Source: Elephas maximus indicus
Taxonomy: Eukaryota > Chordata > Mammalia > Proboscidea > Elephantidae
Assembly (NCBI RefSeq): GCF_024166365.1
Contig: NC_064830.1
Span: 84,748,721-84,812,720 of the forward strand
Direction: 5' to 3'
Length of the DNA stretch: 64,000 bases
Positions 44,279 through 57,240 of this stretch are shown here, piece after piece; position 1 is the stretch's first letter, and every line of letters begins with the position of its first letter. A program made the position numbers and the translations under genes. The notes beneath the pieces were generated by a model. It saw nothing but the letters and a program-made list of their open reading frames with translations. It had not been told where the DNA came from and ran no database searches.

Positions 44279-44458
44279 GTCCATTGCTGCCAAGTCAATT
44301 CCAATGCATAGCGACCCTATAGGACAGAATAGAACTGCCCCACAGGGTTCCAAGGCTGTAATCACATCTTTCTCCCATAGAGTGACTGGCTTGTGGGTTA
44401 GAACCACTGACCTTTTGGTTAGCAATCAAGGGCTTTAACCACTGCACCACCAGGACTC
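44279..44458 (-). repeat. AfroSINE, long type, with 14-bp target duplication
   Basis: Reverse-strand copy flanked by ctggagatgagctt (44265-44278) and ctggagatgaactt (44459-44472). Confidence 0.95.
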
Positions 44459-44689
44459 CTGGAGATGAACTTAGACCTTATCATATATCACGCTTTGTTT
44501 TCTGCTTAGACAAGCAGAAATCTGAGCATCTATTTTGGGCATGGATCAGGAGGGGGTCTAGGGTGAGGTGAATGTGGTGTAGTAAGATCTCCCTCCCTTC
44601 TCACAGAGTTATCTGGAAATGATTCAGAGTCCAGGAAGACTTTTGAGATTGTTTCTCTAGATCAAAACTTGGGCCATATGGAACTCAGA

Positions 44690-46200
44690 GCATGCTTTAG
44701 TGTTCTAGGTGAGGCAATAACATGTGCAAAGCCCTGAAGCAAGGAAGTATGTGGCTTGTTTGGGAAACGGAAGATAGATGATTTGGTTCAATGTAATTGC
44801 AGTGGAGATGGAAAGGGAGTGGGCTGATTAGAAGAATGTTTTAGAGATGGAAACAAGAAGACTTAGAGATGGATTAGATATAGGAGTGAAAGGAAAGGGA
44901 CGTATTAAAAAAGACCCCCAAGTTGGTGATACCATTTGCTAAGGTGCAAAGACTGGGAGAGGACCAGAGTATTTTTTGAGGGCAAAGGGCAGAAAGAAAT
45001 TAAGTGTTCTATGCTGAACTCATTGTATTTGAGTTCCATGTGAGACATCCAAGAAGATATACAATAATAGGCAGTGGGATAAGCTCAAAGAGGCTTATAC
45101 TTGACGTGTAAACTTGGAAGACCAGTTGAGATTACCTAGAAAGAGATATAAAAAGAAAAGACAGAGAGGGACCAAACTGGAACCCCAGGTTGCTCCAACA
45201 TTAGACATACAGGAGGCAGGAGGCACCCTTGAAGGAGATGGAGGAGGAGGGAAATAGAATGAGGTGTCACGAGGTGAGAATAGAGAATAATTCAGGAAGG
45301 AGGCAATGATCCAATGTTGCTGAGACCAGGAGTAAAATGAGGGCAGAAAAATAGCTATCTGATTTGGAAACATGGAAGTAGCTGAAAGACTTGACAAGAG
45401 TAATTTTGGTGGAATGGTGAGGATGGAAACCAGATTAGAGTGTGCTTAGAAATGGCTTAAAGACAAACTGAAAAGGAGCATAGTGATGAGGTGGTATTTA
45501 GGTATAGGTCCGGGCCGGAAACTCTGTCTTCATTTTATTTTATTTCATTATTATTTTTTTAATGGGAGCCTCTAGAGTATGTGAACTATTGCGAGTGGTC
45601 AGCTTGAAAGGGGGAAGAGGAAATGGGATCGAAAGTTTGTGCAAATGGATAGGCGATAGGGCACTTATTTTTTACAGAAGAGAGTAATGAGTGGAAAGAG
45701 GCAGCAGATACATGTAAACTTGTAGATTTGGTGTTGAGAGAATGAAGAATTTCCTGGTAACTTTTATTTTCTCAGTGAAGTAGAAGGCAAGGTCATTAGC
45801 TGAGAGAGAAGGAGATAAGAAAAGAGAAGAGGAGAAGGTATAAAAAGGTCATCTTGGAGAGGGCGAAACAAGCATGCTAGAGAAAAGCAGTAGTGTTGCT
45901 AGGCAAAGCTGAGTACCTGTGGAGAACAAAGAGCACGTATTTAAAATTTTGTCATTTTGTCCAGTAACATTCGAGTGCTTGGGTGCAAGCATCTGGAGAT
46001 GGTAGGGTACAATCAGGTTGAGATTTTGCTGGATAAATGCCATAGAAGCAAGCAGGGCAAGGATATTGGAGGGGCTTACAAAGGAATGATTGTAAAGATG
46101 AGCCACAGAATCTAAGCTGGACCAGAAGAGGAATGGAACCTAGAGGGAGTGATGGAGAATGAATAAGTGGTGAGCTCAATGAAACAGAGATTATGATGAG
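44690..46200. repeat. Old interspersed repeat, family uncertain
   Basis: Purine-rich, diverged sequence with recurring agatggaaagggagtgggct, agttccatgtgagacatcca, agaccaggagtaaaatgag type text. Same family impression as 43.3 and 60.6 kb. Open frames lack protein signatures. Confidence 0.4.
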
Positions 46201-46319
46201 ATGAAAGAACTCATTCTTGGAGGTAGTTAGCATCGGCATCACCCGGAACATCAGCAGCTTCAGCATCACCTGAGAGCTTGTTAGAAATGCATCTTCCCAG
46301 AGGTAATATGTATTTTGAC

Positions 46320-48418
46320 TTTTGTAATAATCATTGTTCTGCTTTCTTTATGGTTTTTTCACACCTGTGAACCTATCTAAGTAATATATTGTTTAGTTTT
46401 TCCAACTTTTTATTTGTATATAAGTAGAATCACTCCATGATATTATTCTATGACTTGCTTATTTTACTCAATATTTTATGTTTGAGATTCAGCCATGTTT
46501 ATATATGTAGCTACAGTTCACTCATTTTCACCGATGTATGGTAACCCATCATATGAATACGCTACAATTTATTTATCCATTCTGCTCTTGATAGGCATTT
46601 TCCACCCTAAGTTTGGGGGTATTATAAATAATGCTACTATGAAAATTATATGTCTTGTTGTGTGCAGGAATTTCTCTAGGTTATATACCTAGAAGTGAAA
46701 GTTCTAGATCATAGAGTGTTCATAGTTCAACTTCATAAGGAAATATCAAACTTTTCTTCAAGTTGCTTTTGTTTCTTTCCAATAATTGTGCTTTTTAATT
46801 TCTTTTTCTTGCCTCATTATACTAGCTAACGCTTCTAATACAATACGATATAAATGGTGAAAGTAATTATCCTTGTCTTACTCTGATCTCAAAGGGAAAG
46901 CTTTCAACATTACACAATTATGTAACACGTTTGTGAAGGGTTTTTTTTTTTTTTTAAGTTTTGCTGTTTTATCAGATTAAGAAAATTTCCTTCTATTTCT
47001 CCTTTGCTTTAGAAGGTTTTTTAAAAAAAAAATGTTTTTTGAATTTTATAAAATGAGTTTCTGTGTCTTTTGAGATATTGAAATGATTTTTGTACTTTAT
47101 TCTTTTAGTATACTGAATTATATTAATTTTCAAATCTCAAACCACAATTATATTCTGGAATAATCCTAATTTAGTCATGATGATATAGTATCTTTTGTAT
47201 AACTAGATTTTAATGAAATTACAGGTTTATATTACTTACCTAGATTTAAGTTAGTTTATATTTTGTTTATGATTTTTATGTCTGTGTTCATGAGAGAGAT
47301 ATGCCTGCAATTTTCATTTCTTGTAATGTTCTTATCAGATTTTGCTAGTGAGGTTGTGTTGTACTCATACAATGAGTTAGAAAGTATTTCTTTGTTTTAT
47401 AGTTTTTATAGGAGTTTGTGTAAGATTGTCACTAACTGTTCCTTGAATATTAAGTAGAATTTACTGGTGAAGCCATCTGGGCCTAGAGTTTTCTTCATGG
47501 AAAAGTTTTAAATTATGGATTTAATCTCTTTTTTTTTTTTTATGTGTGAGTTTTGGTAAGTTGTGTTTTTTTCTAGACATTTGCCCATTTCATCTAAATT
47601 CTAAAATTTATTTTCATATAGTTGCTCATAATATTATCTTTCAATATCCGTTGGATCTCTAGTGATGTCCACTTTATCTGTCCTGGTATTTTTTCTTGAT
47701 TAGTTTTTACCAGAGATTTATGATTTTTTGTTGTTGTTAGCTTTTTCAAAGAACCAACTCTTGGCTTTGTTGATCCTCTTAGTTGTATGTTGGCTTCCTA
47801 TTTCATTAATTTCTTAGTTTTATTATTTCCTTTCTTTTAGTTTCTTTGGGTTTAATTTGTCATTCTCTTTAAAAGTTTCTTGATATGGGTGCTTACATAA
47901 TTGGTTTTTCAGGCTTTCTTCTTTTCTAATAGTGCATGTAAGGCTATAAATTTCTCTCTAAGCTCAGCTTTAGCTGGATACCACAGTTTTGACACACAGT
48001 ATTTTTATTATCATTCGGTTAAGAGTATTTTATAATATCCTTTAGAAAAAGATTGTTTAGAAATGTGCTTGCTTAATTCCCAAGTACACAGAGGGAGGGT
48101 AGTTCTCCTTCTTATTAATTTCTAGCTTAATTTGACTATAGTCAGAGAACATATTCTGTATGATTTCAATTCTTTGACTTTTTTGAGATTTTATTTATGA
48201 TTCAGCATACGGTCAGATTGGGCAAATTTTCCATGTGTACTTGAAAAGAATGTGTATTCTGCAATTATTAGATATGCTATATAAGTTAGTTGAAATGTGT
48301 TAACCATATTATACATGTTTTCTATATCCTTATTCATCTTTTTTGTCTGCTTTTTTTTAATCAGTAACAGAGAGAAGTGTGTTAAAATCTTTAACTATAA
48401 TCATAGATTTACTTGTCC
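46320..48418 (-). mobile_element. L1 fragment, antisense
   Basis: Reads as the reverse complement of an old L1 3' end and ORF2: tttatccattctgctcttga, ataatgctactatgaaaatt, cttgtcttactctgatctca, gaagccatctgggcctagag, tcaaagaaccaactcttggc. No intact frame. Confidence 0.8.
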
Positions 48419-48430
48419 TTTGAGCACCTT

Positions 48431-48612
48431 ACCCCAAAACCAAACCTACTGCCATCAATTCCGACTCATAGCGGCCCCAAAGGATTTCCAAGGCTGGAAA
48501 TCTCTGTGGAACCTGGCTGCCACACCTTTCCCCCAAGGAGCCACTGGTGGTTTTGTACCACTGACCTCTTGGTTAGCAGTTGATCACATTAAGCACTGAG
48601 TCACCAGGACTC
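48431..48612 (-). repeat. AfroSINE, long type (left of a SINE doublet)
   Basis: ccaaaaccaaacctactgcc, ggatttccaaggctggaaat, gagtcaccaggactcc. Flanked by tttgagcacctt and tttgggcacctt. Confidence 0.9.
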
Positions 48613-48626
48613 CTTTGGGCACCTTC

Positions 48627-48790
48627 ACCAAAACCAAACCTGTTGCCATCGAGTCAATTCCAACTCATAGGGGCCCTATGGGACAGGGTAGAACTGCCCC
48701 ATGAGCTTCCCAAGGAGCACCTGGTGGATTCACACTGCCAACCTTTTTGGTTAGTGGCCATAGCTCTCAACCACTTGCCACCAGGGTTTC
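48627..48790 (-). repeat. AfroSINE (right of a SINE doublet)
   Basis: aaaccaaacctgttgccatc, gggccctatgggacagggta, aaccacttgccaccagggtt. Followed by tttgggcacttt, a third copy of the target sequence. Confidence 0.93.
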
Positions 48791-49228
48791 TTTGGGCACT
48801 TTAGGAGTTCTTAAACAGTTATATGCTATGGACCTTATATAGTTTCATGAAACCTGTATGTATCCTTTCTTAGTATAAAGTATATAAATGCATAATTAGA
48901 GTACCTAGGATCACAAAGGAAACCAAATTTATTGTAATACATTCATCAAAATATTTTAAAAAACAAATTAGGAATATACTAATATATATACTTCCTTATT
49001 CATCTATTAAATTACAAGATCTAGTAGCAGGTCTAATACTACTATAATTTTGAAGTAGTGTGAGTGTAAATGACATTTTTAAATATCTACAACAATTGTA
49101 AAGTGATACGAAAATATCTGATTTCTAATGGTGACAAGTCACAGATACTTGACTCCATGCCCAGCTTTATGGATCTGCTGCAAGTTTTGCTCATCTTCTA
49201 AGCCTTTCTGCCACATCCTTCACCTGGC

Positions 49229-49254
49229 GGGGGGGGGGGAGGGTGGGGGGGGAA
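49229..49254 (+). repeat. G-rich tract
   Basis: gcggggggggggagggtggg followed by ggggaag: four or more G runs in 25 bases, able in principle to form a quadruplex. Confidence 0.7.
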
Positions 49255-49689
49255 GTGTGCCAAATGCCTAGCTTACTTCTTTGGGCTTCCTTTCTGTCCC
49301 TGATCTTGGCACTACAATTTTTTGCTGCCTTAATACCTCTCTGATGCTTTCAAACAGATGTGTGTGTGTGTGTTTAACATTTTGTTCAGTTTTTCTGTTT
49401 CCTCTCAACAGCAAGTTAGTCTGAAAGAATTTAGAACTATGCATTGCTTTTGAAAAATTTTATTCAAGTATAGTTTGCACATAGAAAAGCACACACATTA
49501 TAAGTACAAAACCATACTTGTGAAACCCAGCACCCATATAAAGAAATAGAATGTTACCAACTTTGTTTTTGAAATTTATATAAATGAAATCATACATATG
49601 TACTCCTGTCTTATATGTCTTCACATTGTTTTTTGAAGTAATTTTTAAAGAGTTTTTGAAGATACTGAAGGCAGAGGAGAATCCTACCT

Positions 49690-50070
49690 AGCAGTACAAA
49701 AAAAAAAAAACCTATTATTACATGCAACAACATAGATGAATCTCACAAACATGATATTGAATGAAAGAAGACAGCACAAAGGAGTACATAGTATATTCAG
49801 TATGATTTCACTTATATGAAATTTGAGAATAGGCGTAACTAATGTGATGTAATTGAATTCAGAAGAGTGGTTTCTTTTGGGGATACTGACTAGGAGGAGC
49901 AAAAGGGAGATTTTTAGGGGTGTTGGTATTGTTTCATATTTTGATCTGGGTGGTTGTTACACAAGGGTATACATTTCTAGCAATTCATGGAATTGAACAT
50001 TTAAGATTTGCGGGGTTTACCATACGTATGTTAAACTTCAATACAAAAGTTAAGGAAAAAATGTCAAAGG
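49690..50070 (+). mobile_element. L1 3' end (old L1M type)
   Basis: caacaacatagatgaatctc, tgatattgaatgaaagaaga, agtatgatttcacttatatg and gggtggttgttacacaaggg follow the order of old mammalian L1 3' ends. Confidence 0.8.
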
Positions 50071-50308
50071 TTAGACATTTTACAGTTGTCCTTTTTTATG
50101 AATCTGACTTGACCAATGTTTGATCTGTAGACTATTGGCCTTCATTACTGGTCTGAATATACAAGGCACACAAGATAATCCAATCGGGTGAGGAAAGAAA
50201 ATAGTGGCACTCCTATTTATATTTATTCCTTACCTTATTCCTTCTAGTTTCCATTTCATGAATGTTTTCTAGTAGGTTGAATGTTACTACAACAATACAC
50301 ATATAAAC

Positions 50309-50525
50309 TATAATGGTTGCTAGGTGCCATTGAGTCAATTTCAACTCGTAGCAACCACGTGTGATAGAGTAGAGCTGCCCCAAAGGATTTTCTTAGCGGT
50401 AATCTTTATGGATTACATGTAATCTTTATGGATTTTTTTTTTTAATCTTTATGGAATCAGATCACTAGATCTTTTTTTTTTTTTTCTCATGGGGTCACTG
50501 AGATCACTGCTCTAAACCACTGCCC
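50309..50525 (-). repeat. AfroSINE, degraded
   Basis: ttgctaggtgccattgagtc, agagtagagctgccccaaag, then an expanded aatctttatgg region and a decayed head (ctaaaccactgccctgccc). Confidence 0.75.
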
Positions 50526-50957
50526 TGCCCTCTATTTTCTCTTTAGAGAGAATATAACTGATTTGTTTATAGCTTTCTTAATTATTACCAGACCTAAAGA
50601 TACATTCTTGTCATTTTGATAGGGCTGTGTGATTTCTATGCATCTGTAAACATCTCTACTGTCTCTTTTTCCCACTTAATTTTTTTGTGCTGAATAGTTT
50701 ATCTTTATATATTGTCTTTTCCTCTTATTTGCTGTTCTTGATTTCGTTTCTGCTGAGTCTCTATTTTTTCTTGTATTTTATTTTGATGAGTAAGATTGTC
50801 AGTCTCCTTTGTGGTTACCTTAATATCTACCCCTATTTTTCTAAGTTTAAACCTAACTTTTATTTCTTTATATCGCCTTGTCTTCTTCTCCATGTGAAAG
50901 ATCTATGACTACATTTCTTAGTCCCTCTTTATTGTTTTAATTCTCTACTATCTCTTA

Positions 50958-51130
50958 AAAAAAAAAAAAAAGCAAAACCCATAGCATTCAAGTCAATTCT
51001 GACTCATAGTGACCCTATATGACAGAGTAGAACTGCCCCATAGAGTTTCCAAGGAGAGCCTGGTGTATTTGCACTGCCGACCTTCTGGTTAGCAGATGTA
51101 GCTCTTAACAACTATGACACCAGGGTTTCC
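50958..51130 (-). repeat. AfroSINE with 13-bp target duplication
   Basis: Starts with an A15 run; ends tgacaccagggtttcc. Flanked by ctactatctctta (50945-50957) and ctattatctctta (51131-51143). Confidence 0.95.
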
Positions 51131-51921
51131 CTATTATCTCTTAGCGTTAGTGAATTAGAAACTTTACCTATTATTGTGGGGTCGATGCTGTTCTCATTCT
51201 CAGAGAATAAACTGGAGAGGGTAAAATAAAGAACATATTCTCTATGCCTCATGAAGTTAGCCAGTTGCTGTTATAGACACAATAAGAATGACAGGCATAC
51301 CTCCTTCTATTGCTCTTCACCTTTATTGCACTTCGCAGATATCACTTTTTTTTTTTGCAAATTGAAGGTTTGTGAAAACCCTGTGTTGAGCAAGTCTATT
51401 GGTGCCATTTTTCCAATAGCATGTGCTCACTTCATGTCTCTGTCACATTTTGGTAATTCTTACAGTATTTCAAACTATTTCATTATTATTATGTCTGTTG
51501 TGGTGATCTGTGATCAGTGATCTTTGATGTTACTATTGTAGTTGTTTTGGGGAGCCACAAACCACACCCATATAAGACAGCAAACTTAATGGATAAATGT
51601 TGCGTGTGTTCTGCTCCTCCACCGACTGGCCCTACCCCACCTCTCTCCCTCTCTTTGGGCCTCCCTAGTCTCTGAGACACAACAATATTGAAATTGGGCT
51701 AATTATTAACCCTACAGTGGCCTCCAAATGTTCAAGTGAAGGAAGAGGCGCACATCTTTCACTTTGAATCAAAAGCTAAAAATGATTAAGCTTAGTGAGG
51801 AAGGTGTGTCAAAAGCTGAGATAGGCTGAAAGGTAGGGCACTTGTGCCAAACCATTAGCAAAGTTGTGAATGCAAAGGAAAAGTTCTTGAAGGAAATTTA
51901 AAGTATTACTCCAGTGAACAC

Positions 51922-54183
51922 ATGAATGGTAAGAAAGTGAAACAGGCTTATTGCCAATATGGAGAAAGTTTTAGTGGTCTGCATAGAGGATCAAACCAGC
52001 CACAAAGTTCCCTTAAGCCAAAGCCTAATCCAGAGCAAGGCCCTGTCTTCAATTCTCTGAAGGCTGAGAGAGGTGAGGAAGCTACAGAAGAAACCTTTGA
52101 AGCTAGCAGGGGTGGGTTCATGAGGTTTAAGGAAAGAAGCCATCTCCATAACATAAAAGTGCAAGGTGAGGCAGCAAATGCTGATGCAGAAGCTGCAACA
52201 AGTTATCCAGAGGATCTAGCTAACATAACTGATGAAGGTACCCATACACTAAACAACAGATTTTCAATGTAGATGAAACAGCCTTATATTGGAATAAGAT
52301 GCCATCTAGGACTTTCACAGCTAGAGAGGGGAAGTCAGTGCCTGGATTCGAAGCTTCAAAGGATAGGCTGACTAGAGGGGCTTGTCAGGGGCTATTGCAG
52401 CTGGTGACTTGAAGGTGAAGCCAATGCTCATTTACCATTCCGAAAACCGTAGGACCCTTAAGAGTTATGCTAAATCTACTCTGTCTGTGCTCTATAAGTG
52501 GAACAACAAAGCCTGGGTGACAGCACATCTGTTTACAACATGGTTTACTGAATATTTTAAGCCCACTGTTGAGACCTACTGCTCAGAAAAAAAGATTTCT
52601 TTCAAAATATTACAGTTCACTGACAATGCACCTGGTCACCCAAGAGCTCTGATGGAGAGGTACAAAGAGATTAATGTTTTCATGCCTGCTAACACAACAT
52701 GCACTCTGCAGTCCATGGATCAAGGAGTAATTTTGACTTTCAAGTCTTATAATTTAAGAAATACATTTCATGAATCAGTGAAACATCTCACAAAATGGAT
52801 GAATCTGGAGGGCATTATGCTGAGTGAAATTAATCAGTCACAGGACAAATATTGTATGAGACCACTATTATAAGAACTCGAGAAAAGGTTTAAACACAGG
52901 AGAAAACATTATTTGATGGTTACGAGAGTGGAGAAGGAGGGAAAGGGGAATTCACTAACTAGATAGTAGACAGGAATTATCTTATGTGAAGGGAAAGACA
53001 ACACACAATACAGAGGAAGTCAGCACAACTGGACTAAACCAAAAGCTAAGAAGCTTCCTGAACACAACCAGTTTGAGGGGCAGAGTTGTAGGGGAGGGGT
53101 TCTGGGGACCATAGTTTCAGGAGACATTGAGGTCAATTGGCATAACAAAGTTTATTAAGAAAATGTTCTATATCCCATCACTTTGGTGAGTGGCATCTGG
53201 GAAAATCTTGCAGGTGGTCATCTAAGATGCATCAATTTGTCCCAACCCACCTGGAGCAAAGAAGAATGAAGAACACCAAAGACACAAGGAAATATGAACC
53301 CAAGAGACAGGAGGGCCACGTAAATCAGAGACTCCATCAGCCTGAGACCAGAACTAGATGGTGCCAGGCTACCACCAATGACCACCCTGACAGGGAACAC
53401 AACAGAGAGTCCCTGATGGAGTGGGAGAAAAAGTTTGGTGTAGAACTCAAATTCACTTAAAAAGACCAGACTCAGTGGTCTTACTGAGACTAGAGGAACC
53501 CCAGAAGACATGGCCCCCCTGCCTCTCTGTTAATCCAGAACCAAAACCATTCCCAAAGCCAACTGTTTGGACAAAGATTAGACTGGACTGTAAAACATAA
53601 AATAATATTTGTGAAGAGTGTGTTTTGTAGTTCAAGTAGATACACAAGACTAAATAGGCAGCTCCTGCTTGGAGGTGGGATGAGAAGGCAGAATGGGATA
53701 GGAGCTAGTTGAATGGACACAGGAAACACAGGGTAGAAAGGGGGAGTGTGCTGTCACATTATAGGTATTGCAACTAGGGTCACATAACAATATGTATATA
53801 AATTTTTGTATGAGAAATTAACTTGAGCTGTAAACTTTCACCTAAAGCACAATAAAAAAAAAAAAGGAAATATATTTCATAAGGCTATGGCTGCCATAGA
53901 TGGTGATTCCTCTGATGGACCTGGGCAAAGAAAATTAAAAACCTTCTGGAAAGGATTCACCACTCTAGATGCCATTAAGAACATTCATGATTTATGGGAG
54001 GAGGTCCAAATATTGACGTTAACAGGAGTTTGGAAGAAGGTGATTCCAACCCTCATGGATAACTTTGAGGGGTTCAAGACTTCAGTGGAGGAAGTAACCG
54101 CAGATGTGGTAGATTTTAGCAAGAGAACTAGAATTAGAAGTGGAGCCTGCAAATGTGACTGGATTGCTACAATCTCATGGTAA
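51922..54183 (+). pseudogene. Tigger1 (pogo-family) transposase pseudogene
   Basis: Three open segments carry transposase: 51922-52272 ([20 protein letters not shown]), 52382-52771 ([35 protein letters not shown] with the second catalytic Asp) and 53881-54183 (KLKTFWKGFTTLDAIKNIHD, GVWKKVIPTLMDNFEGFKTS). The first catalytic Asp lies between segments in NVDETA near 52266, in another frame. Stops, shifts and the L1 insertion destroy it. The frame that runs to 52873 is a chimera with L1-derived codons. Confidence 0.92.
52772..53866 (+). mobile_element. 5'-truncated L1-type 3' end nested in Tigger1
   Basis: Flanked by gaaatacatttcat (52758-52771) and gaaatatatttcat (53867-53880), a 14-bp target duplication with one change. 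Begins near an L1 ORF2-end-like text (atggatgaatctggagggca, ttatgctgagtgaaatt) and ends caataaaaaaaaaaaagg. Most of it is a long non-coding 3' region. Family call L1 by the ORF2 end; lineage inferred. Confidence 0.85.
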
Positions 54184-55299
54184 AACTTTAGTGGATGAGG
54201 AACCGCTTCTTATGGATGAGTGAAGAAAGTGGTTTCTTGAGATGGAATCTACTCCTGGTGAAGATGCTGTGAACATTACTGAAATGACTACAAAGGATTT
54301 AGAATATTACACAAACTTAGTTGATAAGAGTGGCAGGAGTTGAGAGGATTGACTCCAATTTTGAAAGAAGTTCTACAAATGGTATCAAACAGCTGTTGCA
54401 TGCTACAGAGAAATTTTTCATGAAAGGAAGAGTCAATCAATGGGGGTAAACTTCATTGTTGTCTTATATTAAGAAATTGCCGCAGCCACTCCAACCTCCA
54501 GCAACCACTACTCTGAGCAACCAGCAGCCATCAACATCGTGGCAAGACCCTCCACCAGCAAAAAGATTATGACTCACTGAAGGCTCAGGTGATGGTTAGC
54601 ATTTTTTAGCAATAAAGCATTTTTTAATTAAGGTATGTACTTTTTTTTTTAGGTGCAATGCTATTGCACACTTAATAGACTACAGTATAGTGTAAACATA
54701 ACTTTTATATGCGCTGGGAAAGCAAAAAATTCGTGTGACTCACTTTATTGCAGTGGTCTGGAACTGAACCCACAATATCGCTGAGGTATGCCTGTAATTC
54801 TATTCTCTGATTGCCTGAGAATAACATTTCAAAGTAAGAAATTGCCTATTCATTCAGGCATAAGTCAATAAGTGGAGCCAACTAATGATAGACCAGGGAA
54901 CAATCAGATAAAATGTTATAAATTATGTTCTGTCATATTGTAATTCTTAATAACTCAGCTGTCACTCTAGACTCTTTCACATCTTTGTCTGGAGAATAGA
55001 AAGAAATAAAATTTAGGCTGATATCACAGACAAGGTGGAAATCCTAAGATGTGGGTGGTAGGGAAGACTTTACAAAGAAGACTCTTGAATTAAGTGCTGC
55101 AATGTAAGTGAAGTTCACCAAGGGGAGAAATAAAAGACAAAGTTCCAGTCAGAGGGAATAAGATGGGCACAGGCACAGAGGTGGAAGTCAGCTCCTGGGG
55201 AAGCTGAAGGTAGTGTGGTATGGCTGGGGCATATAGAGGATGTGTGTGTGTGAGAGAGAGTTCAGGAAGGTGAGGTTGGAAAGGCAGGGTGGGAGGGTA

Positions 55300-55560
55300 A
55301 ATAACGTGGGCATTCAAAATTAGATGAGCCTGGGGATCAGATCCCAGCTCTGTCTCTTACTAGAGTTGTGACCTTGGGCCTGTCACTCTGTAAGTCTCTG
55401 TTTCTCTATCTGTAAACAGATAATGATAACAGTAGTACCTACCAGCTTGGGTATTGTGAGTTTGAAATAAGAGAATCTATTTGAAATCCTTAGACTGGTA
55501 CCAGATCACATGGTAAGATCTCAGTAAATGGCAAATGTTGTTTCGATTGTTGTTGTTATA
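55300..55560 (+). repeat. MIR element
   Basis: gatcagatcccagctctgtc, ttgtgaccttgggcctgtca, ctgtttctctatctgtaaac, gataatgataacagtagtac, agatctcagtaaatggcaaa. Confidence 0.85.
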
Positions 55561-55568
55561 TTATTCAG

Positions 55569-55778
55569 GGAGTCTCTGGGTGGCACAAACAATTAAGCAC
55601 TCAGCTACTAACAGAGAAATTTGGAGGTTCAAGCCCACCTAGAGGTCCTTTGGAATAAAGTTCTGGTGATCTCCTTCCAAAAACTCACGGCTATGAAAAC
55701 CCTATGGAGTGCCATTCTACTCTGCAACACATGGAGTTGCCATGAGTCGAAATCAACTCGACAGCAACCGGTAGTAGT
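55569..55778 (+). repeat. AfroSINE, diverged
   Basis: ggagtctctgggtggcacaa start, caagcccacctagaggtcct, tgccatgagtcgaaatcaac, gacagcaaccggtagtag tail. More diverged than most copies. Confidence 0.85.
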
Positions 55779-56415
55779 CAGAGACTAGATTAAGGAATTG
55801 GCTTATATACCACGTCAACCTTCCAGGCTAGTGTTTCTAAAATGTGATCCAGTTTTCTGTAAAACAAATGGTCTTCAAGTGGTTTGGCAGCTTCTGTGTC
55901 GTAAGCAATGGAAAAATGTGTGGTTAAGCATTTTATAAATTTGAACTGGAAGAAAAAAAATGCCACATACTGTTAATGTTCTTAATAATGGTTCCAGAAT
56001 GCACATGGCTCAAATGAGCATACATCAGTCAGACTATTAGCAGGCTGTCGTTAGAGTTGTTACCAGGATATAGTACATCTCAGCTATGCCATTTGCATAT
56101 TATTGTTTAGGTGTAAAATTTGCATTTTTTGTTACTATTATATTGTGTTACTGCTCTGATTAAAAAAAATAAGTTAAATGACTAAAATGTGGTTCACTGA
56201 AGTGTCAAAGCCATGATAAAAATAGTAGTACAAACATTAACTCAGAAGCATAATTAGTGAACAGGACTTTAGCATCTATAGGGATAAGAGCATCTGTGAA
56301 TGTGATGATTTCGCTCAAGTAGCTGAAAGGGAAAGTGTGAATAGAAAGTATGACTATGAATATTCAAAACCTGCATTTTATTGAACAAGACGTTTATCCC
56401 CCTCTTGTATGGAAC

Positions 56416-56590
56416 GAAGAGTCCCTGAATGGGGCAAATGGTTAAGTGCTCGACTATTAACCAAAAGATTAGGGGTTCGAATCCACCCAGGGGAACCTTG
56501 GAAGAAAGGCCTCGTGTCCTACTTCCTAAAGGTCACAGTCTTGAAAATGCTATGGGTCACCATGAGTTGGACTAGACTCAACGGCAACTT
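56416..56590 (+). repeat. AfroSINE, diverged
   Basis: cgaagagtccctgaatgggg start, ggggttcgaatccacccagg B box, ggactagactcaacggcaac tail and a T run. Confidence 0.88.
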
Positions 56591-57240
56591 TTTTTTTTCT
56601 TTTTGTCTCAAATGTGTACTCCATTATGAAATTTTTTCAGGTAGCTTCATGATGCTGTCAGAGATTTCACATCATTTCCAAACGAAGTAGAATAACCTCC
56701 TCATCAACCACAGTTTTTCCTAGACAAAGTGCAAAGTAATATTATCTAGTATGAAATTGGTGAGTTTTACTTCTAAAGGCAAAGAGACCAAAACTACAGC
56801 AAACAGAGATGCAGGTCATGCTATTGCGAAGATGCTTGTAGAACCAGCTTCAAGTTTAGAACAAATAAAATGCTGGGAGAGAAAGCAGACCAAGCCATAA
56901 GCAAACCTCTTTAACAAATGACAGGGTTTATGCTGCAGACCACAAATGGCATATGAATATGGTAGAACTATTATTGTTGCAATGATGACAGCAAAAATTT
57001 TGTTTTACACTTGAGTGAAACCATTAATGGGAAAAGCATGAACCAGCTCTTTGAATCTGTGTGGTACATATATGAGATAGAGTTACTTGATAATTTTGAG
57101 TTCTGTCACTGGAAGCAAAATAGAGAGAAAATAGTTCTTGTTTAGTCTAATATTATTTTGTGAGACATGGTGCAGTCTAGAAGTGTATTGAGATGATACT
57201 GATGGAGGCCCAGCTATGTGTGCAACAAAGAAAGGCTTGG
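56591..57240. other. Unassigned, possibly eroded DNA transposon
   Basis: Text such as gaaaccattaatgggaaaag loosely recalls old transposon coding sequence, but no frame or terminal repeat could be established. Confidence 0.25.

Larger units (their letters stand above)
51292..54794 (+). mobile_element. Tigger1-type DNA transposon, full length, interrupted
   Basis: Terminal inverted repeats caggcatacctcc at the left and ctgaggtatgcctg at the right. Subtracting the 1.1-kb L1 insertion leaves about 2.4 kb, the usual Tigger1 length. The interior encodes broken pogo-type transposase. Followed by TA; the left TA is lost. Confidence 0.93.

Noticed and set aside
52382..52873. 163-residue ORF as a host gene
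   Set aside because: It is Tigger1 transposase fused by an L1 insertion to unrelated codons, with frameshifts upstream and downstream.
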